DNA of 64,000 bases, taken from positions 1,964,862-2,028,861 of the forward strand of contig CP092880.1 of NCBI GenBank assembly GCA_030710605.1, read 5' to 3'. Positions within the stretch are counted from its first letter, which is position 1. Every line of letters begins with the position of its first letter. The notes under the pieces were generated by a model. That model worked only from the letters and a program-made list of their open reading frames with translations. It was not told the DNA's origin and made no database searches. Source of the stretch: Cordylochernes scorpioides (Eukaryota; Arthropoda; Arachnida; Pseudoscorpiones; Chernetidae). The translations under genes and the position numbers were made by a program. Positions 50,467 to 61,671 of the stretch are shown here, one piece after another.

Positions 50467-50689
50467 ATACATACTGAAAGGTACAACTTCCTTAAGTTTT
50501 GTCCTTGAGTGTAAGTTTTGACCATGAGTGTATATAAACAAGACCAAATAAGTAATTTCTATGTAATAAAAACATTGTAAATGAAATGTCACCTAGAATT
50601 GACTTCTTTGGTCTTTGGAGAGAAACAGCCACATTTATTTTAACTCCCAACATATCAGTGACTCCTTGTCACTCTGAAGAGAGTGACAT

Positions 50690-51025
50690 CTTCTTTCTTA
50701 TCTCCACTCAATCATATTAGGGTATCAAGTTGTGATGGTGTCTGTTTGACAACCATCATGACTGGGTGAAGTAGTCTGCCTTTGTCATTAAGACTGGGAG
50801 CACTACTCAGTGGCAGGCCGACTTAGCTCTAAAAGAAATGGCCGCCTCTGACATGAGGAACAGATGCCATGTGCAGCTGCTCCTAACATGGAGAACAGAC
50901 TCATCCTGTATCCCTGGAGACCTTACAGGGTACTATCAGCCGGGCCAGCTGAGCCCAGGTTTTAGTGAGCTTGTTACTGCTCCCCCTCCTCCTTTTTCAT
51001 CCGGGCTTGGGACCGGCAGAGTTGG
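50690..51025. mobile_element. Dispersed repeat (17650-18020 family)
   Basis: TCTTTCTTATCTCCACTCAA to GGGCTTGGGACCGGCAG. Nearly complete copy. Confidence 0.6.
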
Positions 51026-51264
51026 AGAGAGTGACATGAAATGACTGAAACATAGGGAGTTGAAACAAACCATTGGTTAATGTGGCTGTGTTTTTCTCCC
51101 AATCAACTTCTAACTAACAAATGAACTTCAAAATCTTTAGTCTTTGATTTTTTGGACCCATGATCTAATAAAAACAACAGCAGGGGGGATATAGTATTTA
51201 CAGTAATCAACTAGTCTTTTTTGTCATTTGTATATTTCACAAAGCTAAAAATAATTAAATAATT

Positions 51265-51860
51265 ATAAACACAAGGTAATAAGACCAAATTAATAAATTG
51301 TGTATGACATTTCAGTCACTAAAAAAGTGTTGTTACCAAAATATAACACACTATTTATTTGGATTTGATATTAATACCTTGTGTTTATAATCCACAAATT
51401 GTGTCTTATCAGTTAAATAATATTATTCGCCAAGTAATAAGAAAAACAATGTTTTAAGTAAAACACAAACTTTTGGAACAACCTTATAACTATCTCTCTA
51501 CAAACAGTTACTAAAAACACAAGGTAATAAGACCAAATAAATAAATAGTGTGTGAGGTTTCAATAACAATGCTGTTACCATCTGTTTACCATTGTTATCA
51601 TTCAATACTTTTGTCTATTGCATTGGAAAGGACAAAAGATCCCTGTACAGAGAACCAAGAAGAGTTCTTGAGCTTCTTTATGAGCACGACCTCCAAGATC
51701 TTGTCTAATTTAGACTAAAAGGATAAGTAAAGAAAAAGTACTTTTGTCTGAAGATGGTAACAACGCTGTTACCGAAACGTCACACACTATTTTTTTTTAA
51801 TTTGGTCTTATTATATTGTGTTTAAAACGTATAATCCAAATTGTGCCTTATCAGTTGCTA
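51265..51860. mobile_element. Two MITE-K copies, the second with a LINE insert
   Basis: 51265-51400 and 51515-51860. In the second, 51612-51737 translates CIGKDKRSLYREPRRVLELL (LINE C-terminus) and is flanked by imperfect TACTTTTGTCT repeats, so it retroposed into the MITE loop. Confidence 0.7.
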
Positions 51861-52111
51861 CTAAAAAGAGTTTCTTCATGTCCACATAAGGGAACATGTG
51901 TATAGAAATGTGTTTAGTGATTGTCTATTGGATGTTGCCTTCAGTGTGAGAGTTGTAACAATATAGGATCCATATTATACAAATGTTTAGGTGATACCAG
52001 CTGTCTGTCTGTCAGGTCCGGGAGCAGTACCAGGACCTGGGCAGGAAGTAGTCCTTCAGGGAGTTCTCCTGTCATCACATCCTGAGGCTCAATAAACACT
52101 TCTAAAAATTA

Positions 52112-53562
52112 TGAAAAAGGCATCTCTTTATCGTGCAACTGAAAGTTGCTGATGGCTTGCGCCATCTATCGGAATAAATATCAACTATTTGTTGATTTTT
52201 AATTATTGCAGAACAATTACCTTTTCTTGATCAATCAATATGATATTTAATGATAAAGCACAATTTGGATTATAGATTATAATAAAAGAAAATAAGACCT
52301 AATCCAAATAATTTATTAGTGTGTGACGTTTCGGCAACAACATTGTCACCATCATCAGACAAAAGATTAAAAATGGATAATTTTTTTAATTCTTTTGTCT
52401 GATGATGGTGACAATGTTGTTGCCAAACCGTCACACACTAATAAATTATTTGGATTAGGTCTTATTTTCTTTTAATATGATACTAGATGAATGGCCCGGG
52501 CAACGCCCGGGGTTTACCCGAGTGCGAATATATTTTAAAAACGTTGACTTGGGTGGTCATAGCGCCCGATTTTAAATACGTAGTGCGATGCGATTTACAT
52601 TAAAAGTAACCTGTCTATAGCAGCCCCTCTCTATAACACCCTATTTTGGTGAGTCCCAAGAGGGAGCGCTATAGACAGGTTTAACTGTATTTGATACACA
52701 GTGTCAAAGTTTTCTCACCCCTCTCAACAAACAGGGATGATAGTGTTATAAATAGAGAGCGTGTGATCTATTAATTTACATATTATACTAAAATTTCCAA
52801 TTATATTTGACCATATTTAAACCTGTTATAAAACTTGTATCATTTATGCAACTATACCATCCCTGTTGGTGTTTTTGGGGGTAAAAAAGAGAAAAATGTT
52901 ATATAATATATTTTTTAATATTATCTTTATGCATAGAAAGTACAAAAGTAAAATTTAAGGATTAAGAAGAAATACAAAAAACAAGAAAGGATTAAGAAGG
53001 CACTAACTACGTTGCCAAATTGTTAATTAACATAGGCTAGCTAATATTATCATCATCAATTTATATTTACATAATTATTTACACAGAGAAAAATTATTTG
53101 AATTAATAAACCTAACAATTCCCCCCTTTTAATTCAATCTCAATTTTTCTTCAGAAATATAAACAGTTTAAAAAATCAAACATAGATGGCGTTACCTCCC
53201 CATTGCTTTCATCACCGTCTGGCGGCGCTGCTTGCGAGTTATATCTACAATTCTGCAAATAACTCTAAGGATATTCAAGATATTCAAGAAATTATTTTTC
53301 GAAAACCTTTCCGGGGATATACCTAATAATATCCCAGAATTTCATGGCGATTGGATGTATGGTTTTTGAATAACAGGGTTGTCTAGAGGGGGGCAGGGAG
53401 GACACGTGTTCTCTGTCAGCCAATGAGCGCGCATTCTATCCGTGAGCTTCAGACAAACAGACAAACAAACAGACAGAATAAGGCAAATATATAAGTAGAT
53501 TTATTCCAATAGATGGCGCAAACCATCAGCAACTTTCAGTTACACAATAAGGAGATGCCTTT
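52112..53562. mobile_element. GGCATCTC foldback MITE split by later insertions
   Basis: Left half 52112-52215 (AAAGGCATCTCTTTATCGTG) and right half 53500-53562 (AATAGATGGCGCAAACCATC) of the element seen at 29436-29718. MITE-K (52250-52480) and a Helitron (52483-53499) lie between. Confidence 0.7.
52483..53499 (-). mobile_element. Non-autonomous Helitron
   Basis: Minus strand: 5' TCTACTTATATATTTGCCTT after host A; 3' hairpin CCCGGGCGTTGCCCGGG, then CCATTCATCTAG and host T. It shares its 5' 120 bp (GCTCACGGATAGAATGCGCG) with 27303-27909. A P1 element lies inside at 52555-52687. The region 53090-53280 has no ORF. Confidence 0.8.
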
Positions 53563-53864
53563 TTTTCATTCTTTATTAATATATGCACCTAGTACAATAT
53601 CATATTTGTTCTGTTTTTTTCCCTTTTGAAAATATTTCTAACTTTCTCAACCAAAAATAAACATTACATCACATTTTATACCTATTGATAAGAAATAATG
53701 AGAGGGCCTGGCTCAACAGTGGTGAACCCTCCCAGCAATTTATATGTTACAATATTTGGCTTCAAACACAGAACTCTGGACTGGTTCCAGTGTCAACTGA
53801 CAGTAGAATGCAGACCTTTCTGCTTCTATGAACCTATTGTCAATGAGAAGGTACAATAGATTAT

Positions 53865-54100
53865 AAACACAAGGTAATAAGAACAAATATTGAAAGTCGA
53901 GCTGCTTTTCACATGTGTAGACATGTGGTGCGTTTATAGTAGAAGCAGTCGCTAACTACCCATCATGATTATCATGGCCTGTACCACGTGTACTAGGGAT
54001 AAGCAAAAAAAAAGAAAAAATAAATAAATAGTGTGTGATGTTTCGGTAACAGCATTTTCAACGTCAGACACTATTTCTTTATTTGGATTTGGTCTTGTTA
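53865..54100. mobile_element. MITE-K with nested truncated SINE-A
   Basis: The left arm (AACACAAGGTAATAAGAAC) is interrupted at about 53890-54016 by the 3' part of SINE-A (+). Confidence 0.65.
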
Positions 54101-54104
54101 TCTA

Positions 54105-54240
54105 CATTTTGGCTTGCATTAGATGCACTAAACAGGACCTTTGGGGGAGGCCGCTGCTTATCATAAAACAGTTCGAGGAGCATGAACTCATGGAATTCGT
54201 ATAATCTTTACACAAGGGGATAAGAAACAACAACATTGTA
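54105..54240 (+). mobile_element. LINE 3' end
   Basis: GGACCTTTGGGGGAGGCCGC to GGGGATAAGAAACAACAAC. It overlaps the presumed end of SOAT by a few bases only. Confidence 0.6.
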
Positions 54241-54245
54241 CCTTA

Positions 54246-54644
54246 TCATTTGCCAAATTCTGAAACTACTAAAAATAGATACAATGGTTTCTGAGCAGCT
54301 CCTATATTAGAGAGACTCACAGCTAGGGGCTGGCAGTTGAGCCGGGCGAACCACTCCATGCAGTACAGACAACACATGAGGGCATTGCCCAGGAAGAAGG
54401 TCAGCCACATGAAGACATTCCAGCCTCGGGTCTTGTTGCCTTTCTCCGTGACAAAGATGAACATGGCTGCCAGCACAGGTGAGAGAGGTCCAGTTAGAGA
54501 GGTGGAGAACTCACTGCCCATGATGGCAAAGAGGACGTAGAGCACGGGGTAGAAGAACTTGAAGGAGAAGGCCAGGATGTACTCGTGCACCACGGCCGAG
54601 ATGAAGAACACCATGTGCATGGCCATTCTTTTGGAGCCAAATAC
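54246..54644 (-). CDS. SOAT1: SOAT last visible exon
   Basis: Acceptor CCCAG|GTATTTGG. Contains the catalytic His (SAVVHEY) and the last membrane spans. The region after NCQPLA may be intron, because GTGAGT follows directly. Confidence 0.8.
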   Translation of the reverse strand, partial: VFGSKRMAMHMVFFISAVVHEYILAFSFKFFYPVLYVLFAIMGSEFSTSLTGPLSPVLAAMFIFVTEKGNKTRGWNVFMWLTFFLGNALMCCLYCMEWFARLNCQPLAVSLSNIGAAQKPLYLFLVVSEFGK

Positions 54645-57600
54645 CTGGGACAGCCTCTCTTAGCCCATAGTGGCAAACTATGTACCAGGGGTTGATAGAG
54701 GAGTTGTGTAAACCTTCAACAGCCATGACCAAGGATCCAATCCCACATTGGACACTTTTTCTGAAGAAAAAATTGCTTTTCAACAAACCCCCGATTCTTG
54801 TAAAAGTCAATCCCTACCAATGAGAGCAAGTAACCAAACGGGTATCTGACACACTTGTAAGTGCACAAGTCAAACTGTGCTTTCTTACATGTGGTGCACT
54901 TACAGTATAAGTAGTCTCTAACTCACTTAGCTGCTTACAAGTTGAGCATACCTCTAACCCCCATTATCCAAAATAGCAGCAAAATCCTACTTCCCCATGA
55001 GACAGGGAACACCATTTTTGTAGTCCATAACAAGAGACTAGAACAGTAGAAATTATTCTCTTAGACTACCTTCAATCCATAAGATCCAGTCAGAAATATT
55101 CACCAACTTTGGCAGCAAAAGAGAGATGTACACCTAACATTAACAACTGATTCAAACGAAGAAGATTCAGTCTCCTAAGATATCGTTCCTTTATTTTGCT
55201 CTAAATAAACTTTTCACTCAAAGTAAAACTTCAATTGTTAAAAAGGAATATATCGATACATCAACCGATTTTGAGTTATCTCCTTATCTTTCAGTGACTC
55301 CCTATCACCACCCTGATGAAAATGAATTCCAGCTTCTAATTATTTCCAGGAGAAAATGGTATATATAGTTAGAAGCCAAAATTCAAGTACTCAATTTCAC
55401 TTCGGGAGGCTGAGTTGTTAAAACATCAAGAACAGTTTTGATGTGTAGCTATATTCTTTTTTAAACATACTCCCAACGAGGGCCAATGATTTCTACAGCT
55501 GTTGTTATCAGTTACACATGCACAGTCGAACAACTTCCATGAAAGGATACCTCTCAGCACAGTTTCCCTCATCAAAATTACCATTTTTACCTATTAGCAA
55601 CTCTTTAATAGAAAAGACACCTCACCCTAAAGGACACTTTTGCTGTGCAACTAGGTGTTGTCAGAGAGGTAGTTCTACTGTAGCAGCTCTCCAGTAAGAG
55701 GAAACCTCTCCCTAAAGGACTCATTTGCTGTGCAACAACTAGGTGTTGTCAGAGAGGCTACAGTTAATATAAATGTAACAACAACTACACTACAGACCTT
55801 GGTGAAGTCCCTGTAGACATAGAAGTAGAGCCACTCATGGACCACAATGTTCCAGGTGCGGTAGTACTCCGGGTACGAGGTCATGTTCCACCAGTCCTAC
55901 ACAACACAACATACAGTGTAGATCTGTAGCTATCTTTTAGAAATAGGAGGGCCTTACAATCTATCTTTGATCAATGCTTAGGTATACAATTTGGATTATA
56001 GATCAGAAACACAAGGTAATAAGACATATAGACACAAGAAAATAAGACCTAATCCAAATAATTTAATAGTGTGTGACGTTTCGGTAACAGCATTTTTACC
56101 ATCTTCAGACAAAAGAATAAAATGATGATGGTAACAATGCTGTTACTGAAACGTCACACACTATTAAATTATTTGGATTAGGTCTTATTACCTTGTGTTT
56201 ATAATCCAAATTGTGCTTTATCGTAATAAGACAAAATAAATAAATATTATGTGATGTATAAGTAACACTGTTATTACCAAAACTTCACACACTAATTATT
56301 TATTTGGATTTGGTCTTATTACCTTTTATTTCTAATCTATAATATAATAAAGCACAATTTAGATTATATATATAAGAAAATAAGACCTAATCCAAATAAA
56401 TTAATAGTGTGTGAGGTTTCGGCAACAGATGATGGTAACAACGCTGTTACCAAAATGTAACACACTATTAATTTATTTGGATACGGTCTTATTTTCTTGT
56501 ATCTATAATCTATAATCCAAACTGTGGCTAACCATTGTTTCAACTGTAATTATATCATAACTAGCCGAATGACCCGGGCAACGTCCGGGGTTTACCCGAT
56601 TAAATGCTTTTATTAAAATACTATTTGTTACAATTATAAATTGGCGCCGTGGATGTCATTCTTGTTTAATATATAAATGAGTTTTAAAAATTGTAAAAAA
56701 AAAAAAAATGCATCGGCCGGGAATCGAACCCGGGGCGACCGCATGGCAGGCGAGCATTCTACCACTGAACAAAAGGCAAACGGTGACAGAATTAAGAACA
56801 CATGACGCTGATAACTGTATATATTAATGATGTTGTTATATAACAGAGCGAGGTAGTGTGTAAGAGAAGAAGTTGGTGACCTGGTAAAACTCCCGGTCAG
56901 CAAACCGGAGCATCTCAGCGAAGGCATTGAACCAGGAGTGGAGGATGGCAAAGAAGCCAATGAGGTAGATGAGAGCAGCCGGGAAGATACAGTTGAACAC
57001 CAGCAGCATGAAGGACTTGGAGGTGAGTGGGGCCAGGCCAAAGTCACTGAACAGAGGCACCAGGGTGCGCTGGAAGATGAAGTACAGGTAGAACAGGCCC
57101 AGCACCACCTGGAGGAAGTTGGAGACCACAAACTTCCACCTCACCTGCTCCGTCCTGACACCATCCACATATATCTAGATAAATTTGTCACATTACTTTT
57201 AACACAGTATTTAAACACAAGGTAATAAGACCAAATCCAACTAAATAAATAGTAAAACGAAAATTGAAATTATACCGCGAATGTTTCTTTTATAAAAATC
57301 GAAATTTATTTTCAAAGAGAAATAGCGACATTTCTAACTTTGAGGATGAAGTATGGAAAGGTGAAACATGAAGAGTAATGGCGAACGGAATTTCAATTTT
57401 CGTTTTACAATCATCAGCCGCGTTATATTGTATTTTAAATGTTACTTTAAGTATTAGTTACGAACGGAAAAATACGTCCAGGGTAGCCGAGTGGACAAGG
57501 CACCTGCCCGGTAAGCAGAAGGGTGTGGGTTCGATTCCCGCCCCTGGACACTTTTTATTTTTCCGTTCGCCATTACTCTTCATGTTTCACCTTTCCATAC

Positions 57601-58007
57601 TTCATCCTCAAAGTTAGAAATGTCGCTATTTCTCTTTGAAAATAAATTTTGATTTTTATAAAAGAAACATTCGCGGTATAATTTCAATTTTCGTTTTACA
57701 ATCATCAGCCGCGTTATATTGTATTTTAAATAAATAGTGCGTGACGTTTTGGTAACAGTGTTGTTATCATCTTCAGACAAAGTACTGAATTCAGTTCTGA
57801 AGATGGTAACAACGCTTTTACCGAAATGTTACACACTATACTATATATTTAGATTGGGTCTTATTACCCTGTGTTTATAATCTATAATCCAAATTGTGCT
57901 TTATCATTACCTGGGGTAGTGGTCTCTGTACAGCAGGGTGGGGGCAAAGAGAAAGTACAGAAACTTGCTGAACTCTGGACATGGGCTGGCTTCTTTCTCA
58001 TCCCCAT
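54246..58007 (-). CDS. SOAT1: Sterol O-acyltransferase (SOAT/ACAT), C-terminal half
   Basis: ER multi-pass membrane enzyme of the MBOAT family that esterifies sterols with fatty acyl-CoA. Four exons on minus read, in order: [40 protein letters not shown] through [60 protein letters not shown] and [20 protein letters not shown]. The FYxDWWN motif and the catalytic His in SAVVHEYIL are intact. [10 protein letters not shown] and WNVFMW...EWFARLNC favour SOAT over DGAT1. The N-terminal exons are not visible up to 64000; a Penelope dimer lies at 58640-62052. The last exon reads through to TGA at 54246, but a donor-like GCTGTGAGT at about 54308-54316 suggests a further exon may exist. Confidence 0.85.
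54690..54935 (+). mobile_element. SINE-A, diverged
   Basis: TTGGACACTTTTTCTGAAGA, CCCCCGATTCTTGTAAAAGT, CAAGTAACCAAACGGG. Lies in the SOAT intron. Confidence 0.6.
54936..55524. other. SOAT intron, nothing recognised
   Basis: AT-rich sequence without a clear repeat or exon. Confidence 0.4.
55525..55760 (+). repeat. P2 pogo-like units, SOAT intron
   Basis: Two units, CAGCTCTCCAGTAAGAGG and GGTGTTGTCAGAGAGG, with plus orientation as at 30890-31615. Confidence 0.65.
55798..55896 (-). CDS. SOAT1: SOAT exon with DWWN motif
   Basis: 33 codons: [33 protein letters not shown]. Acceptor GTAG, donor AAG|GTCTGT, phase 0 at both ends. Confidence 0.9.
55965..56540. mobile_element. Three MITE-K copies, SOAT intron
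   Basis: 55965-56224, 56225-56340 and 56345-56525, with arms AAGACCTAATCC or AAGACCAAATCC and core GGTAACAACGCTGTTACC. Confidence 0.7.
56561..56825 (-). mobile_element. Helitron-like element with tRNA-Gly sequence, copy 2
   Basis: 3' hairpin CCCGGACGTTGCCCGGG, then TCATTCGGCTAG at 56561 before host T; 5' tip TATATACAGTTATCAGCG. The tRNA-Gly-like part is at 56708-56778 (-). It lacks about 100 bp of the 5' section present in 28766-29125. Confidence 0.7.
56708..56778 (-). tRNA. tRNA-Gly-like sequence (probable pseudogene)
   Basis: TTCAGTGGTAGAATGCTCGC, TGCCATGCGG, GGGTTCGATTCCCGG, GATGCA and a T-run of 14. The acceptor 5' strand is eroded. The anticodon-loop bases read GCCAT, keeping GCC. Confidence 0.6.
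56881..57154 (-). CDS. SOAT1: SOAT exon, membrane segments
   Basis: 91 codons between acceptor GTCAG (57155) and donor [89 protein letters not shown]. Several hydrophobic spans. Confidence 0.85.
57205..57905. mobile_element. MITE-K filling a SOAT intron, with a SINE-B dimer inside
   Basis: The left arm AACACAAGGTAATAAGACC (57213) ends at AACTAAATAAATAGT. The return arm is at 57735-57905 with tip CCAAATTGTGCTTTATCA. The central 57250-57733 is a SINE-B inverted pair. Confidence 0.7.
57478..57733 (+). mobile_element. SINE-B (tRNA-derived) with intact cloverleaf head
   Basis: The head folds as a tRNA: acceptor TCCAGGG/CCCTGGA, D-arm GCC...GGC, anticodon arm CCTGC-CCGGTAA-GCAGA, T-arm GTGGG-TTCGATT-CCCGC. 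The anticodon would be GGT, but position 33 is C, not T. The body CACTTTTTATTTTTCCGTTC to TTATATTGTATTTTAAAT follows. A second, headless copy lies in inverse at 57252-57392. Confidence 0.65.
57911..58007 (-). CDS. SOAT1: SOAT exon (first visible)
   Basis: Encodes [20 protein letters not shown] and [10 protein letters not shown]. Donor GTAATG; MITE-K sequence begins at the fifth or sixth intron base. The acceptor (TCCAG, ending at 58008) is inferred. Confidence 0.7.
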
Positions 58008-58044
58008 CTGGACACCACAGCTCTCTTAGTTCACTACCGTATGA

Positions 58045-58345
58045 AGTTAATGACAAGGTACAATAGATTGGATTATATACTATAAAAACAAGGTAATAGG
58101 ACCAAATCCAAATAAATAGTGTGTGACGTTTCAGTAACAACGCTGTTACTGAAACATCACACACTATTCATTTGGATTTGGTCCTATTACCTTGTGTTTC
58201 TAATCTATAATTCAAATTGTTCCTTGTCATTGATGAAATAAAAAAACTGTTCTGGTCGGAATGCCTACTTTTTAAAACACAAGGTAATAAGATAAAATTC
58301 CAAATAAATAAATAGTGTGTGATGTTTTGTTAACAGTATTGTTAC
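58045..58345. mobile_element. MITE-K copies upstream of SOAT exon
   Basis: 58065-58235 is a compact hairpin centred on GTAACAACGCTGTTAC. 58270-58345 is a left arm only. Confidence 0.65.
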
Positions 58346-59049
58346 CATCATCAGACCTTTTATAGAATAGGAAGTTTATACCAGGCAGTCTTCTAGACTC
58401 CCATTAGAGAATGGAGATATAGAGTAGATCTCTGATCATCCCACAAAGGTTATCAGTGGGATGTTGCCAATGGTGCACCAAGGATGTACTGATAAGATAA
58501 CATGGGCTAGGTCAGACACACACAATGGGGATTTCTTATCATCTTGAACCCATAGACTGCCCCGCCTTCCTACACGTGGGAGATTTCAAAACAATTTACT
58601 GTGACATTGAAATAAACAAGTTTACACACATAGTATCAATCATAAGGTGGAATCCTCTGGTGTATAATAAGTAGCAAACATAAATAAATTCCGAGGATAA
58701 GTTTCTTTTATTTCAAAAATAATAGTACTTCGAGCTTTCGGGCGCAAATAGCCCTTCTTCAAGAAAATAGAAAGTAATTTTAAATTAAATTTTGAATTTC
58801 AAATAGAAATGTTTGTAAACAATTAGATGGTGTTTTTCTTTGGTCCTGCATAGCGTGAGTGAATCTCGTATCCACGTGATTTAGTTCTAATCTAAAAACT
58901 TTTATAAAGAGAGGTGTTTTGCCCCCAGAAATATTGGCCGATTACATTGAATATATTGAAATGATTACTTGTCCTAAAATGAATATTCTAAGTCTGAATT
59001 AAATTTTATATCAATCTGGAAATTGCCATTGTTTATCTAGGATGTAGTT

Positions 59050-60034
59050 CTATGTATCAGGATTGTGTATTAAGCTATTGTATATTTCTGGGATATCTAT
59101 ATGTCTATTGATGCTCTGGTGTTTTTTGGATACTATTGCTTCTAGGATTAGTCTTTTATATTTATTTTTTATGTTGGTGTAGTAGGTTTTTGGTTCATCT
59201 AAATTAAAAGTATGGCCTGTTGTTTTAATATGTTGAAAGATAAGTGATCTATTGTCTTTGTTATTTATATTTCTATTGTGTTCATTAATCCTGTCCTTAA
59301 CTGACCTGCCTGTTTCTCCTACATATATACTATTACAATGGTTACATTTAACGGAATAGATGGCCTGTTTGTTGTGTATTGGTAGGATAGGGCTATTGTT
59401 TTTGGTGTTAGGATTTCTAACTATAGAACCAATGTTTGGAGTATTTTCATAAAAAATTCTGATTCCGTGTTTTTTAAGTTCTCGGGCTATTTTGATGTTA
59501 TTGGGGGAATAAGGTATGATGCATGTTGATCTATATGTCTGGTTATTGTTGATTGTGGAAGGGTTATAAAAATGTCTTAGTATAAAATTTTTTGGGTATC
59601 CTGCTATGAGAAGGTTTTGCATTATATTTTGAGTTTCTATTGTTTTAAATGTTTGATTGGAACAATGGGTATGGATCCTTTTTGTGAGGGTTTTTATGGT
59701 GTTTATTTTATGATTTAAAGGGCAATATGAGGAGTAGTGTATATAGTTGGGTTGGAAAGTGGGCTTATAATATACTGTAGTGTTGAATTTCTGGTTTTGC
59801 CTGGTGATGAAAATATCTAAGAAAGGTAACGTGCCATTGGTTTCTTTTTCTAGGGTGAAGTCTATTTCTTTATGAAAGTCTTTTAATTTGGTTAAAATGC
59901 TATCTATTGTTTCTGTGTGGCATAGGCAGAATATATCGTCTATATACCTGCTCCATATTTGAATTTCTGTTGGGAAGTGGCCAGTAATCTGTCGGTCTAT
60001 CTGTTGCATGACTATTTCTGCTAAAGGGGATGAT
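59050..60034 (-). CDS. Penelope-like ORF, shorter inverted copy
   Basis: From SSPLAEIVMQQIDRQITGHF through YIDD and the GIY-YIG domain to the same C-terminal PDT. It lacks the upstream RT motifs. The protein differs from the plus copy at one visible residue (M for I after AEIV), so the duplication is recent. The open frame extends to 60063 through bases belonging to the other copy. Confidence 0.85.
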
Positions 60035-61671
60035 TTATAACCCGATCTGACAAAGGAGGCCAAACTGTAATTTTGGAAACAGCAGAATATATCAACAAAA
60101 TGAACAATATTCTCACAGACCAGAACACCTTCAAATTAATCTCTAAAAATGACAAAGAGTCAATCTGCAATCAATACAAAAAAGATTTAAGAAGACTTCA
60201 AAGAAATAACACCATCACAGCAGAAGAACTCAAGGACTTTCTATCAAATATAAACTCCGATGCATACATATACGGACTCCCAAAACTACACAAGCCTGGT
60301 AACCTATTACGACCTATAGTAGCATACTATCTCTCCCCTGCAGCTCCTTTAGCCAAATTTATAGCCAATCTCCTCATCCCCTTACTCAAAGATAATCCCC
60401 CCAAAACAACTATAACATCCACACCAAAATTCATCAGCGAAATTTTAGACACTCCCTATAGACCTAACCATAGTATGGTATCCTTCGATGTAGTTAACCT
60501 TTACCCTAGCCTACCACACCAATTAGTCATGGAATGTACAAAAAACTTCCTTTCAGACCACAATATAACCTCCAATATATACACTAAAATAATTAAATTA
60601 ATAGACATATGTTTACATATCAATATATTTTCATTCAATAGCAATTATTACAAACAAACTAAAGGCTCCCCAATGGGAAGCCCACTATCATCCCCTTTAG
60701 CAGAAATAGTCATACAACAGATAGACCGACAGATTACTGGCCACTTCCCAACAGAAATTCAAATATGGAGCAGGTATATAGACGATATATTCTGCCTATG
60801 CCACACAGAAACAATAGATAGCATTTTAACCAAATTAAAAGACTTTCATAAAGAAATAGACTTCACCCTAGAAAAAGAAACCAATGGCACGTTACCTTTC
60901 TTAGATATTTTCATCACCAGGCAAAACCAGAAATTCAACACTACAGTATATTATAAGCCCACTTTCCAACCCAACTATATACACTACTCCTCATATTGCC
61001 CTTTAAATCATAAAATAAACACCATAAAAACCCTCACAAAAAGGATCCATACCCATTGTTCCAATCAAACATTTAAAACAATAGAAACTCAAAATATAAT
61101 GCAAAACCTTCTCATAGCAGGATACCCAAAAAATTTTATACTGAGACATTTTTATAACCCTTCCACAATCAACAATAACCAGACATATAGATCAACATGC
61201 ATCATACCTTATTCCCCCAATAACATCAAAATAGCCCGAGAACTTAAAAAACACGGAATCAGAATTTTTTATGAAAATACTCCAAACATTGGTTCTATAG
61301 TTAGAAATCCTAACACCAAAAACAATAGCCCTATCCTACCAATACACAACAAACAGGCCATCTATTCCGTTAAATGTAACCATTGTAATAGTATATATGT
61401 AGGAGAAACAGGCAGGTCAGTTAAGGACAGGATTAATGAACACAATAGAAATATAAATAACAAAGACAATAGATCACTTATCTTTCAACATATTAAAACA
61501 ACAGGCCATACTTTTAATTTAGATGAACCAAAAACCTACTACACCAACATAAAAAATAAATATAAAAGACTAATCCTAGAAGCAATAGTATCCAAAAAAC
61601 ACCAGAGCATCAATAGACATATAGATATCCCAGAAATATACAATAGCTTAATACACAATCCTGATACATAG
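60035..61671 (+). CDS. Penelope-like reverse transcriptase with GIY-YIG endonuclease
   Basis: The frame is open from the junction at 60035 (SDKGGQTVILETAEYINK) to the stop at 61669-61671; no ATG is obvious at the start because the element is 5'-truncated. Counting from 60073: RT motif SFDVVNLYPSLP at about residues 137-148, KGSPMGSPLSSPLAE at about 198-212, catalytic YIDD at about 235-238. A C-terminal GIY-YIG nuclease domain starts near residue 430 (CNHCNSIYVGETGRSVKDR, NEHNR). These two domains together define Penelope-like elements. The N-terminal part of the usual ORF is missing. Confidence 0.9.

Noticed and set aside
54246-58007. DGAT1 as identity of the minus-strand acyltransferase
   Set aside because: [16 protein letters not shown] and EWFARLNC fit sterol O-acyltransferase better than DGAT1.
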